Assembly (NCBI RefSeq): GCF_017355405.1
Contig: NZ_CP061177.1
Coordinates: forward strand, 2,029,001-2,093,000
Source: Roseomonas haemaphysalidis
GTDB lineage: Bacteria > Pseudomonadota > Alphaproteobacteria > Acetobacterales > Acetobacteraceae
Length of the DNA stretch: 64,000 nt
Direction: 5' to 3'
The notes below the pieces were generated by a model. It made no database searches and was not told the origin of the DNA. It worked only from the letters and a program-made list of their open reading frames with translations. Shown here in pieces: positions 24,198 to 32,954 of the stretch. The translations under genes and the position numbers were made by a program. Within the stretch, counting starts at the first letter, position 1. Every line of letters begins with the position of its first letter.

Positions 24198-25469
24198 TTA
24201 CAGCCCTTCCGGCTGCCCCGCGATGGTGACGGACAGCGCATCCGGCTTCAGCAAGCGCGCGGCCATGGCCGCCGCCCGGTCACGGCCGATGGCGCGCAGC
24301 CGCTCCGGCCGCTTTTCGAGCCAGTCCAACGGCCGGTCGTTGCGCCGCATGGCCAGCAGCGTGCCGGCGATGCTGCGGCTGTCGGTGAACTGCAGGGGCT
24401 GGGAGCCGGTGAGAAAGGAAATGGCGTCGTCCATCTCCTGCTGCGTCGGCCCGCCCTCGGCCATGCGCTGCCATTCCTCGCGCAGCAGGGCCAGCATCTC
24501 GCCCACGCGGGCATTGGCGGTGGCGGCGGAGCCGACCAGCGCGCTGCCGCGGAACAGCGAGTCCAGCCCGGCATAGATGCCGTAGGTCAGGCCGCGCTCC
24601 TCGCGGATCGACTTCATCAGGCGCGACGAGAAGCCGCCGCCGGAAAACACGCGCATCACCACCTGCGCCACTTCCCAATCCGGGTCGCGCACGGGAATGC
24701 CCTGCTGGCCGAAGATCACGCTGGACTGGGTGGCGGACACCGGCACCACCTGGGTGCCGAAGCCGGTAAAGGCGGGCAGCGCGGGCAGGGCCGGTGGCGT
24801 GCCGGCCGGCAGGGCGCCGAACAGCTCGGGCAGCAGGGCGGCCAGCTCCGCCGCCGTGATGGCGCCGCTGGCGGCCACCAGCAGCCCTTCGCGGTGCACC
24901 TGCCGGCCCAGCACCGCCTTCATGCCGTCCACCGTGATGGCGGCGATGCTGTCGGCGGTGCCGTTGGCCGGCCGCCCGGCGGGGTGGCCCGGGAAGGCGG
25001 CGGCCCAGAAGGCGCGCCCGGCGCGGCCGCGCGGGCTTTCCAGCGCCTGCCGGGCCCCCGCGATGGCGCGGGTGCGGATGCGCGCCACGGCTTCCTCGTC
25101 AAAGCGCGGCGCGGTCATGGCCATGCGCGCCAGCTCCACGGCGCGGGGCAGCGCGGGCTTCAGGGCCCGCAGGTTGCCGTCGAAGCTGTCGCGGTCGGCA
25201 TCAAAGCCGATGCCGATGGCTTGGTCGCGCGCCGCGTCCACGAAGGCCAGCGCGTCCAGGTTGCCCGCGCCCTCGGTGAGCAGGGACGACAGCATGGAGG
25301 TGGCGCCGTCCTGCCCCTCGGGGTCCAGCGAGGCACCGCCGTCCCAGCCCCAGGCCAGCGACACGACGGGGATGGAATGGTCCTCGGCCAGCCAGGCGGT
25401 GAAGCCCTGGGCCTTGACCACCTGGATCGGCAGGCTGAAGCCGGCGGGGGCGGGCATGGCGCCGCTCAT
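24198..25469 (-). CDS. M16-family peptidase, non-catalytic subunit
   Basis: A 423-residue member of the mitochondrial-processing-peptidase-like M16 family that lacks the HxxEH zinc motif. The corresponding region reads GATSMLSSLLTEGAGNLD. It keeps the C-terminal Arg/Tyr substrate pair region, FSSRLMKSIREERGLTYGIY. This is the pattern of the inactive partner in heterodimeric M16B proteases. It overlaps the catalytic partner by 4 bases (ATGA), which supports a 1:1 complex. There is no signal peptide, whereas the partner has one. This is odd for a shared compartment, unless the start is misplaced or export is coupled. Confidence 0.85.
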   Translation of the reverse strand: MSGAMPAPAGFSLPIQVVKAQGFTAWLAEDHSIPVVSLAWGWDGGASLDPEGQDGATSMLSSLLTEGAGNLDALAFVDAARDQAIGIGFDADRDSFDGNLRALKPALPRAVELARMAMTAPRFDEEAVARIRTRAIAGARQALESPRGRAGRAFWAAAFPGHPAGRPANGTADSIAAITVDGMKAVLGRQVHREGLLVAASGAITAAELAALLPELFGALPAGTPPALPALPAFTGFGTQVVPVSATQSSVIFGQQGIPVRDPDWEVAQVVMRVFSGGGFSSRLMKSIREERGLTYGIYAGLDSLFRGSALVGSAATANARVGEMLALLREEWQRMAEGGPTQQEMDDAISFLTGSQPLQFTDSRSIAGTLLAMRRNDRPLDWLEKRPERLRAIGRDRAAAMAARLLKPDALSVTIAGQPEGL

Positions 25470-26899
25470 GCCCCGCCCACCCCTTCGGGCAGCAGCCAGC
25501 CGGTCATGGCGGGGCGCGACAGCACGGCGCGCGCCGCGGCCTCCACCTGGCCGCGCGTCACGGCGCGGATGCGGGCGGGCCAGTATTCCGCGACATCCAG
25601 CGGCAGCCCGGCGGCGAGCGTGGTGCCCAGGATGCGCGGCGTGGCGCCGATGCCATCCAGCGCCAGCACGGCGCCGGCGGTGAGCTGGCGGGTGGAGCGC
25701 GCCACCTCCTCCTCCGTCACGCCCTGGTCCAGCAGGGTGGCGATCGCCGCATCCAGCGCCGCTTCCAGCCGGGGCGGCGGCGTGGCGCGGGCGGGCGTGA
25801 CCTGCACCTCGAAGGTGCCGATGCCCACGGCGTCGCTGTCGTAGCCGGCGCCCGCCGTGACGGCGAGGCCGGTGCGCACCAGCGCGTTGTGCAGCCGCGA
25901 GCCCTGGCCGCCGCCCAGCACATGCGCCAGCACTTCCAGCGGAAAGGCGTGGCGCGCGTCGGCGCCGTTGAAGGCGGGGGCGGCGGTGACCAGCGTGGGC
26001 GCCACCCAGCCGCGCAGAAAGGCGGCTTCCTGCACCTGCGGGTCGTTGCGTACCAGCCGGCTTTCCAGCGGCGTGGAGGGCGCGGGGGCACGGCCGCGCG
26101 CCGGGGCGGTGAAGGCGGCGCCGCGCGCCGGCACGCCGCCGTATTCCTGTTCCGCCACCTTGGCGAATTCGGCGCGCGTCACGGCGCCGACCACCACCAG
26201 CGTGGCATTGGCCGGGCTGTAGCAGCGGCTGAAGAAGCCGGTCATGTCGTCGCGCGTCAGGCCAGCGATGTCCTCGGCCCAGCCGATCAGCGGCCGGCCG
26301 CGCCAGTGCTGGCGGCCCCAGAAGGTGGCGTCGTACTGCTCGCGGAAGCGCCCGCGCGGCGTGCTTTCCGTGCGCTGGCGGCGCTCTTCCAGCACCACCT
26401 GCCGCTCGGCATCCAGCTCGGCGGGGGGGAACAGCGGGCCGGCCATGCGGTCGGCTTCCATCATCGCCACCAGTGGCAGCCGGGACGCCTCCACGTGCTG
26501 GTGGTAGGCGGTGACATCGCGCGAGGTGAAGGCGTTGTCCTGCCCGCCTTCCTGCGCCACGCGGCGCGAGAACTGGCCGGACGGCACCCGGGCGCTGCCC
26601 TTGAACATCATGTGCTCAAGAAAATGCGCGAGGCCCGACTTGCCGGCCGGGTCGTCGCCCGCGCCGGCGCCGTAGAACACGTAGTGCGCCACCACGGGGG
26701 CCCGCCGGTTCTCCACATGCGCCACGGCCAGCCCGTTGGGCAGGTACCACAGGGCCGCGTTGAACAACGGTGCCTCATCGGCCGGCGGCTGAAAGGGCGC
26801 GGGTTGCGCCGCGGCCTCGCCCGGGGTCAGCAGGGTCGCGCCAAGCGCGGGGAGGGCGGCTGCGGCGGCGAGCGCCGCGCGGCGGGTGATCGGGGGCAT
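25466..26899 (-). CDS. M16-family zinc protease, catalytic subunit
   Basis: A 477-residue M16B protease. HFLEH at residues 92-96 is the inverted zinc motif, and Glu172 in ERQVVLEERR is the third ligand at the family spacing of 76 residues. An N-terminal leader with Arg-Arg (PPITRRAALAAAAALPALGA, ending near AAAQ) suggests export to the periplasm. GGGAGG before the Met at 26899 decides the start over a Met 18 codons earlier. It pairs with the inactive subunit directly downstream. Such exported M16 pairs typically degrade peptides or process envelope proteins; the substrate is not known. Confidence 0.9.
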   Translation of the reverse strand: MPPITRRAALAAAAALPALGATLLTPGEAAAQPAPFQPPADEAPLFNAALWYLPNGLAVAHVENRRAPVVAHYVFYGAGAGDDPAGKSGLAHFLEHMMFKGSARVPSGQFSRRVAQEGGQDNAFTSRDVTAYHQHVEASRLPLVAMMEADRMAGPLFPPAELDAERQVVLEERRQRTESTPRGRFREQYDATFWGRQHWRGRPLIGWAEDIAGLTRDDMTGFFSRCYSPANATLVVVGAVTRAEFAKVAEQEYGGVPARGAAFTAPARGRAPAPSTPLESRLVRNDPQVQEAAFLRGWVAPTLVTAAPAFNGADARHAFPLEVLAHVLGGGQGSRLHNALVRTGLAVTAGAGYDSDAVGIGTFEVQVTPARATPPPRLEAALDAAIATLLDQGVTEEEVARSTRQLTAGAVLALDGIGATPRILGTTLAAGLPLDVAEYWPARIRAVTRGQVEAAARAVLSRPAMTGWLLPEGVGGA

Positions 26900-26970
26900 G
26901 TCACCCTCCCATGTCGCGTTCTCGCCGCCGGGTGCAAGCCCCTCCGGCGCCATGGCGGGCCCGGCGGCGT

Positions 26971-27546
26971 TCAGAAGATGCCCGAGAACAGGCCCTGGCG
27001 GCGCCGCTGGATGATGGCGGTCTCGCCCTGGTCGGCTTCGCGGCCGAGGGCGGCGTTCTCGCGCAGGCGCTGCGCCTCGCGCTGCGGGTCCACCGCCACG
27101 CCGGCGGCGGGGGCGTCGCGCCAGAACATCAGGCGGTCCACCAGCCCGCGCTGCGGCTGCTCCAGCCGCAGGCTCTCCTGGTCCACCTGGCTGCGCACGC
27201 CGGGCGCCACCTGGCCGCCGGCGGCGGCGACCAGCGCACTTTCCCCGCGCGAGGGGGCGGAGGCGGCACCCACGCCATAGGCCGCGCCGGGGGCCAGGAT
27301 GGCCTCGCCGGCGGCGCCGCCCTGCAGCTCCTGCGGGCGCGGGGTGCCGGGGCGGGGCACCGGCAGCTCACCCAGCGCCGGCGGCAGCGACAAGGGCGCG
27401 CGGGTGACCACGGCGAATTCGTCCGGCGCGTCCCGCGTGAAGCCCAGGGTGCGGGCGGTGTCCTGGCCACAGCCGGCCAGCAGCGGCAGCGCCAACAGGG
27501 AAACGGCGGCGGCGGCGCGGGCCGCGGGGCGGTGAGACTGCGTCAT
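26971..27546 (-). CDS. DUF3035 lipoprotein (BamF-like?)
   Basis: A 191-residue lipoprotein. The signal peptide ends in the lipobox LLAGC, and the mature N-terminus GFTRDAPDEFAVVTRAPLSL is the hallmark of the alphaproteobacterial DUF3035 family. Members are sometimes annotated as the BAM-complex subunit BamF; that role is not proven here. The rest is low-complexity with no other domain. The start overlaps the lspA stop by 4 bases. Genes for lipoprotein signal peptidase and this lipoprotein are thus adjacent and coupled, a conserved arrangement in this group. Confidence 0.85.
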   Translation of the reverse strand: MTQSHRPAARAAAAVSLLALPLLAGCGQDTARTLGFTRDAPDEFAVVTRAPLSLPPALGELPVPRPGTPRPQELQGGAAGEAILAPGAAYGVGAASAPSRGESALVAAAGGQVAPGVRSQVDQESLRLEQPQRGLVDRLMFWRDAPAAGVAVDPQREAQRLRENAALGREADQGETAIIQRRRQGLFSGIF

Positions 27547-28040
27547 GCCACTTCCTTACCTGCCTGCCTGGGCCGGAACAAGGCATCCGCCATCAGGGCC
27601 ACCACGCCCAGCACGATGGCGGCATCGGCCACGTTGAAGACATACCAGTGCCAGCCGGCCAGCCAGGTGTCCACGAAGTCCACCACCGCGCCGAAGCGCA
27701 GCCGGTCGATGACGTTGCCGATGGCCCCGCCGATCACGGCGCCCAGCGCCACGGTGGTGGTGCGGTTTTCCGACTTGGTGAGCCAGCGCACCAGAAAGGC
27801 CACCACCAGCAGCGCCAGCACCGCCAGCCCGACGCGGTGCCAGGGCGTGTCCCCCGCCAGCAGGCCGAAGGTGACGCCGCGGTTCCACACCATGGCGAAG
27901 TCCATGCCGGCGCCGCCGAGGTCGAGCAGCCGCAGCCGCCCGATCTCCGGCAGCCGCACCACCTCCAGGATCCACCACTTGGAAAGCTGGTCCGCCGCCA
28001 GCACGGCGGCGGCGATGGCGAGGCCAGGCTTCAGGCTCAT
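27543..28040 (-). CDS. lspA: Lipoprotein signal peptidase (signal peptidase II)
   Basis: A 165-residue inner-membrane aspartyl protease that removes the signal peptide of diacylated prolipoproteins. Four hydrophobic helices are visible. Conserved blocks are AADQLSKWW near the N-terminus, WNRGVTFGLL, GGAIGNVIDRLRFGAVVDF with the first catalytic Asp, and WYVFNVADAAI with the second. The start overlaps the ileS stop (ATGA), the standard ileS-lspA coupling. Its likely clients in this window are the DUF3035 lipoprotein directly downstream and the MltB-type lipoprotein at 10154. Confidence 0.95.
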   Translation of the reverse strand: MSLKPGLAIAAAVLAADQLSKWWILEVVRLPEIGRLRLLDLGGAGMDFAMVWNRGVTFGLLAGDTPWHRVGLAVLALLVVAFLVRWLTKSENRTTTVALGAVIGGAIGNVIDRLRFGAVVDFVDTWLAGWHWYVFNVADAAIVLGVVALMADALFRPRQAGKEVA

Positions 28041-30928
28041 GCCCCGCCTTCCCGGACGGTGGCGTCCGCTTCGGCCACCACCGCCTCGCAGCGGCGGCAC
28101 AGGGTGGGGTGGGCGGCGGACAGCCCGACCTCGGGCAGCACGCGCCAGCAGCGGTCGCACTTGTGACCGGGGGCCAGCCCGGTGCGCACCGCCAGCCGGT
28201 CGCCGGCGTTGCCGTCCGGCGTACCGTCGGCTTCGAGCGCCGGCGGCGGCGCGGGGTCGAGGTCCACGCGGGACACGATCAGCATCTCCTCCCACACCGA
28301 CGGCGGCAGCAGCTCGCGCTCGCCTTCCGCGAAGGCGAAGACCACCTCGGCCTGCAGCGAGGAGCCGATGCGGCCTTCCTTGCGGTCCACCTCCAGCAGC
28401 TGCGTGGCGCGGCGGCGGATGTCGCGCACCCGGGCCCACTTGGCGGCCAGCGCGTCGTCACGCCATTCCGCCGGCAGGTCGGGGAACAGTTGCAGGTGCA
28501 CGCTGCCTGCGTCGGGGAAGCGGGCGAGCCAGGCTTCCTCCGCCGTGAAGGGCATGACCGGCGCCAGCCAGGCGGTCAGACAGCGGTGCAGGGCGGCCAG
28601 CACCGTGCGCGCCGCGCGGCGGCGGGGGCTGCCCTTGCTGTCGCAGTACAGGCTGTCCTTGCGCACGTCGAAGTAGAAGGCGGACAGGTCCGTGGCGCAG
28701 AAGGCATGGATCTCGGGGTAGACGCCGTTCCAGTCGTAATCCGCCACGGCCTTGCGGATGCGCGCGTCCAGCTCGCTCAGCCGGTGCAGCACCCAGCGCT
28801 CCATCTCCGGCAACAGGGCATGCGGCAGAATCTCGGCGTCGTCGAAGTCGGCCAGGTTGCCCAGCAGCCAGCGCAGGGTGTTGCGCAGGCGGCGGTACAG
28901 CTCGGCCTGCTGCGCCAGGATGCCCTTGCCGATGCGCAGGTCGTCCGCGCTGTCGGAATTCATCACCCACAGCCGCAGGATGTCGGCGCCGTACTGCTTG
29001 AACACCTCCTGCGGCGCCGTGACGTTGCCGAGCGACTTGGACATCTTGCGCCCGGTCTCGTCGAGCACGAAGCCATGCGTCAGGATGGCCTTGAACGGCG
29101 CCACGCCGCGCGTGCCGACGCTTTCCAGCAGCGAGGAATGGAACCAGCCGCGATGCTGGTCCGAGCCTTCCAGGTACAGGTCGGCCGGGAAGGGCAGGTC
29201 GCGCTCCGGCGTCAGGGTGAAGGCGTGGGTGGAGCCGGATTCGAACCAGACGTCCACGACGTCCATCACCTGCTCGAAGTCGTCCGGGTTGCGATCGTTG
29301 CCCAGGAAGCGCTGCGCGGCGCCGGGCTGGTACCAGGCGTCGGCGCCCTCGGCCCGGAAGGCCGCGTCGATGCGTTCCAGCACCGCCGGGTCGCGCAGCG
29401 GCTCGCCGGTCGACTTGCTGACGAAGATGGCGATGGGCACGCCCCAGGCGCGCTGGCGGGAGATGCACCAGTCCGGCCGGCCGGCCACCATGGAGCCGAT
29501 GCGGTTGCGCCCCTGGTCCGGCACGAAGCGGGTCTTGCTCAGGGCCTCCAGCGCCTTGGCGCGGATCTGGTTGGCGTCGTCCATGGCGATGAACCACTGT
29601 GGCGTGGCGCGAAAGATCACCGGCTTCTTGGAGCGCCAGCTGTGCGGGTAGCTGTGGGTGATGAAGCCCTTGCCGGACAGCTTGCCCACGGCGGCCAGCG
29701 CCGCCCAGACCGGCTCATGCGCCTTGAACACATGCGTGCCGGTGAAGCCCGGCGCCTGCACGGTGTAGGTGCCGTCATCGGCCACAGCCTCCGTCACCGG
29801 CAGGCCGTAGGCGCGGCCGAGGGCGAAGTCGTCCTCGCCATGCGCGGGGGCGATGTGCACCACGCCCGTGCCGGCCTCGGTGGTGACGAACTCGCCCGGC
29901 ATCAGCGGGACGTCGAAGCCGTAGCCGCCGGCGCCCGGCGCCCAGTCGCGCAGCGGGTGGGCGGCGGTGGCGCCGGCCAGCTCGGCGCCCTTGAAGACGC
30001 GCAGCACCGTATGTGCCGCGATGCCCGCTTCCTTGCCGTAGCTCGGCAAAAGCGCCCCGGCCACCACCAGCCGGCGGCCAGGGGTCAGCAGCGCGGCGTC
30101 CTCCACCGCATCCACCCGCACCAGCGCGTAGTCGATCTCCTCGCCATAGGAGAGGCCGCGGTTGGCCGGGATGGTCCAGGGGGTGGTGGTCCAGATCACC
30201 ACCTCGGCACCGACCAGGTCGGGCGCGGCGGCGGCGAGGATCGGGAAGTTGGCGAACAGGATGGCGGACTTGTGGTCGTGGTACTCGACCTCCGCCTCGG
30301 CCAGCGCGGTCTTTTCCACCGGGCTCCACATCACCGGGCGCAGGCCGCGGTACAGCGAGCCGTTCATCAGGAACCGGCCGATCTCGGCGGCGATCACCGC
30401 CTCGCTCTCATGGTCCATGGTGACGTAGGGGTGGTCCCAGTCGCCCAGCACGCCCAGGCGCTTGAACTCCTCGCGCTGCACGCCCAGCCAGTGCTGCGCA
30501 TAGGCGCGGCATTCGGCGCGGAACTCCAGGACGGGGACGCTGTCCTTGTCCTTGCCCTTGGCGCGGTATTCCTCCTCGACCTTCCATTCGATCGGCAGGC
30601 CGTGGCAGTCCCAGCCGGGCACGTAGCCGGCATCAAAGCCCGCCATCTGCGCCGCGCGGTTGATCACGTCCTTCAGCGTCTTGTTCAGCGCGTGGCCGAT
30701 GTGCAGCGGGCCGTTGGCGTAGGGCGGGCCGTCATGCAGCACGAACTTGGCCCGGCCCCGCGCGGCGCGGCGCTGGGTGCCCCACAGATCCTCGGCCTGC
30801 CACCGCGCCAGCCAGTCGGGCTCCCGCTTCGGCAGGTCGCCCTTCATGGGAAAGGCGGTCCGCGGCAGGAAGACGGTGCCGCGGTAGTCGCGGGCCGCCG
30901 GGGTTTCCGGGGTGGGGGCGTCGGTCAT
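28037..30928 (-). CDS. ileS: Isoleucyl-tRNA synthetase
   Basis: A 963-residue class I synthetase charging tRNA-Ile. Seen: HIGH at about residues 76-79 in GPLHIGHALNKT, GWDCHGLPIEWKVE, the CP1 editing domain with TTTPWTIPANRGL, and GFVLDETGRKMSKSLGN with the KMSKS loop. The C-terminal zinc ribbon is CDRCWRVLP with CRRCEAV. This is the bacterial-type IleRS of normal length. The Met at 30928 lacks a clear ribosome-binding site. A 150-base leader with a GC-rich hairpin separates it from the upstream hydrolase. It is coupled to lspA. Confidence 0.96.
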   Translation of the reverse strand: MTDAPTPETPAARDYRGTVFLPRTAFPMKGDLPKREPDWLARWQAEDLWGTQRRAARGRAKFVLHDGPPYANGPLHIGHALNKTLKDVINRAAQMAGFDAGYVPGWDCHGLPIEWKVEEEYRAKGKDKDSVPVLEFRAECRAYAQHWLGVQREEFKRLGVLGDWDHPYVTMDHESEAVIAAEIGRFLMNGSLYRGLRPVMWSPVEKTALAEAEVEYHDHKSAILFANFPILAAAAPDLVGAEVVIWTTTPWTIPANRGLSYGEEIDYALVRVDAVEDAALLTPGRRLVVAGALLPSYGKEAGIAAHTVLRVFKGAELAGATAAHPLRDWAPGAGGYGFDVPLMPGEFVTTEAGTGVVHIAPAHGEDDFALGRAYGLPVTEAVADDGTYTVQAPGFTGTHVFKAHEPVWAALAAVGKLSGKGFITHSYPHSWRSKKPVIFRATPQWFIAMDDANQIRAKALEALSKTRFVPDQGRNRIGSMVAGRPDWCISRQRAWGVPIAIFVSKSTGEPLRDPAVLERIDAAFRAEGADAWYQPGAAQRFLGNDRNPDDFEQVMDVVDVWFESGSTHAFTLTPERDLPFPADLYLEGSDQHRGWFHSSLLESVGTRGVAPFKAILTHGFVLDETGRKMSKSLGNVTAPQEVFKQYGADILRLWVMNSDSADDLRIGKGILAQQAELYRRLRNTLRWLLGNLADFDDAEILPHALLPEMERWVLHRLSELDARIRKAVADYDWNGVYPEIHAFCATDLSAFYFDVRKDSLYCDSKGSPRRRAARTVLAALHRCLTAWLAPVMPFTAEEAWLARFPDAGSVHLQLFPDLPAEWRDDALAAKWARVRDIRRRATQLLEVDRKEGRIGSSLQAEVVFAFAEGERELLPPSVWEEMLIVSRVDLDPAPPPALEADGTPDGNAGDRLAVRTGLAPGHKCDRCWRVLPEVGLSAAHPTLCRRCEAVVAEADATVREGGA

Positions 30929-30982
30929 GGGAAGAGGTGTCCAGCAGGCGGAAAGGAAGGGAACGGCGCGGCGAACGGCAAA

Positions 30983-31006
30983 CCCGGCCCTCGTCAGAGG
31001 ACCGGG
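30983..31006 (-). terminator. Hairpin in the ileS leader (terminator or attenuator)
   Basis: On the minus strand CCCGGTCCTC pairs with GAGGGCCGGG (one U-G pair) around a TGAC loop, followed by GTTTGCC. It lies between the alpha/beta hydrolase stop (31080) and the ileS start (30928). The T-run is short, so it may be a weak terminator of the upstream gene or a leader structure for ileS. Confidence 0.45.
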
Positions 31007-31079
31007 CGGATAATTCGCGTCCCTGCGGCAGCGGACATCGGGGCCATGCGCCGGGTTTTGCGGCGGCGCAGGGCAGGGG

Positions 31080-31973
31080 TCAAGCAGCGGGCCGGTGGCC
31101 CGCGACGCGCAGCACCGCCTCGGCAAAGGCGGCCGGGGCTTCCTGGGGCAGGTTGTGGCCGACATGCGGCAGCCAGCGCTGCTCGAACGGCCCGGCGAAG
31201 TGCCGGGCCACCTCCGGGTCGGGGCGGGACACGCCGTCGGCCTCGCCGTCCAGGCTGATGGCGGGCACCGTGATGGCGGGCTGCGCGGCCAGGCGGCGCT
31301 CGATCTCCTCCAGCACAGGGTCGCCTTCCGCCAGCCCGAAGCGGTGGCGGTAGGACTGCACCACCACCGCCACGAAGTCCGGGTTCTCGAAGCTCGCCGC
31401 GCTGCGGGCGTAGGTGGCGTCGTCGAAGCGCCATTCCGGCGACCACAGCCGCCACAGCAGGCGGCAGAACTCGGCCCGCCGCTCGGCCAGCCCGGCGGCG
31501 CCGCGCTCGCCATGCAGGTAGTACTGGTACCACATGCGGTGCTCGACCTCCGGCGCGACCGGGCGGCCCGCCTTGGCGATGTCCTGGATGTTGTAGCCGT
31601 TGCCGGTGACCAGCCCGCGCGCCCGGTCCGGCCACAGGGCCGCCACCACGCAGGCGGCGCGCCCGCCCCAGTCGTAGCCCGCCAGCACCGCCTGCGGGAT
31701 CGCCAGCGCGTCCAGCAGCGCCAGCAGGTCCGCCCCCAGCGCCGCCTGCTGGCCGGAGCGCGGCGTGTCGAGCGACAGGAACCGGGTGGGGCCGTAGCCG
31801 CGCAGCCAGGGCACAATCACCCGCGCGCCCTGGGCGGCGAGGCGCGGCGCCACCTCGTCGTAAGCATGCGCGTCGTAGGGAAAGCCGTGCAGCAGCACCA
31901 CGGGCCAGCCGTCCGGCGGCCCGCTTTCGCGAAAGGCTGTGCGCAAGACGCCGGCTTCGATCTGTTTCAACAT
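31080..31973 (-). CDS. Alpha/beta-fold hydrolase
   Basis: A 297-residue serine/aspartate hydrolase-fold protein. VVLLHGFPYDAHAYDEVAP holds the oxyanion-hole HGFP motif. The nucleophile elbow reads LAGYDWGGRA, so the nucleophile is Asp, as in epoxide hydrolases and haloalkane dehalogenases. PHVGHNLPQEAP supplies the catalytic His. The family residue after the elbow (DWGG) is typical of epoxide-hydrolase-like enzymes. GGGAGG upstream of the Met at 31973 decides the start. It lies 43 bases after ribF in the same transcript direction. The true substrate is unknown. Confidence 0.88.
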   Translation of the reverse strand: MLKQIEAGVLRTAFRESGPPDGWPVVLLHGFPYDAHAYDEVAPRLAAQGARVIVPWLRGYGPTRFLSLDTPRSGQQAALGADLLALLDALAIPQAVLAGYDWGGRAACVVAALWPDRARGLVTGNGYNIQDIAKAGRPVAPEVEHRMWYQYYLHGERGAAGLAERRAEFCRLLWRLWSPEWRFDDATYARSAASFENPDFVAVVVQSYRHRFGLAEGDPVLEEIERRLAAQPAITVPAISLDGEADGVSRPDPEVARHFAGPFEQRWLPHVGHNLPQEAPAAFAEAVLRVAGHRPAA

Positions 31974-32016
31974 GGCTGCCTCCCTTGCCTTGGCCCGGGA
32001 GGCTAGCACGATGCGG

Positions 32017-32949
32017 TCAGGCGCCGAGAAGCCGCCGCGCCGCCGCCGCATCCTCGCCGATCTGCGCCACCAGCGCGTCCAGCCCGGGAAAGCGCCGCTC
32101 TTCCCGCAGGAAGTGCAGGAGGCGGACGCCCACCTCCTGCTCGTAGAGGTCGCCCGCGAAGTCGAAGAGGTGCGCTTCCACCCGGCTTTCCGTGCCGCCC
32201 ACGGTGGGGCGGGCGCCGATGTTCGCCACGCCCGGCACCACGCGCCCGTCGGCCAGCGCCACCTGCACGGCGTAGACGCCGCGCGCCGGCTCCAGCTGCC
32301 GGCCGAGCGGCACGTTGGCGGTGGGGAAGCCGATGGTGCGGCCACGCTTGTCGCCATGGCTGACGGGGCCGGAAATCTCCCACGGCCGGCCCAGCTTGGC
32401 TGCCGCGCGCTCCGGGTAGCCGTCCTGCAACAGGCGGCGGATGGCGGTGGAGGAGATGGTGCCGTCGTCATCCGCCACGGGGGGCACGACGCTGATGCCG
32501 ATGCCCAGCGCCTCCGCCCCCCGCGCCAGCATGGCCACGTCGCCGCCGCGCCGGTGGCCAAAGGCGAAGTCGGCGCCGCAGGCCAGGTGGCGGGCGCCCA
32601 GGGCGCCGTGCAGGATGTCGTGGATAAAGGCCTCGGCCGGCAGCGCGGCCAGGGCGGCATCGAAGGGCAGGGCCAGCACCGTGGCGCAGCCGAGCGGCCC
32701 GAAGGCGGCGAGCTTGGCCGGCAGCAGCGTCAGGCGGAAGGGCGGGTCGCCGGGGCGGAAGAACTCGCGCGGGTGCGGCTCGAAGGTCAGCACCGCCAGC
32801 GGCAGGTCGGGGCGCGCGGCGTGGGCGGCGGCCAGCACCGCGTGGTGGCCGCGGTGCACGCCATCGAAGTTGCCCAGCGCCACGGTGGCGCCGCGCGCCG
32901 CCGGCGGCACCGCCCGCCAGTCCTGGAGCAGCAAGGGGGCGGCGGCCAT
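32017..32949 (-). CDS. ribF: Bifunctional riboflavin kinase / FMN adenylyltransferase
   Basis: A 310-residue enzyme making FMN and FAD from riboflavin. The N-terminal adenylyltransferase domain shows VALGNFDGVHRGHHAVL, with the nucleotidyl-transferase HxGH-like motif, and CGADFAFGHRRGGD, then DDDGTISSTAIRRLL. The C-terminal kinase domain shows GDKRGRTIGFPTANVPL with the PTAN motif, followed by GVYAV and GARPTVGG. The length is standard. It begins 5 bases after the LOG-family stop, so both are cotranscribed, and it precedes the alpha/beta hydrolase and ileS as in many bacteria. Confidence 0.95.
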   Translation of the reverse strand: MAAAPLLLQDWRAVPPAARGATVALGNFDGVHRGHHAVLAAAHAARPDLPLAVLTFEPHPREFFRPGDPPFRLTLLPAKLAAFGPLGCATVLALPFDAALAALPAEAFIHDILHGALGARHLACGADFAFGHRRGGDVAMLARGAEALGIGISVVPPVADDDGTISSTAIRRLLQDGYPERAAAKLGRPWEISGPVSHGDKRGRTIGFPTANVPLGRQLEPARGVYAVQVALADGRVVPGVANIGARPTVGGTESRVEAHLFDFAGDLYEQEVGVRLLHFLREERRFPGLDALVAQIGEDAAAARRLLGA

Positions 32950-32954
32950 GCCGG

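Noticed and set aside
30929..31079. T-box leader for ileS
   Set aside because: No T-box consensus sequence or specifier stem is visible, and T-boxes are a Gram-positive feature.
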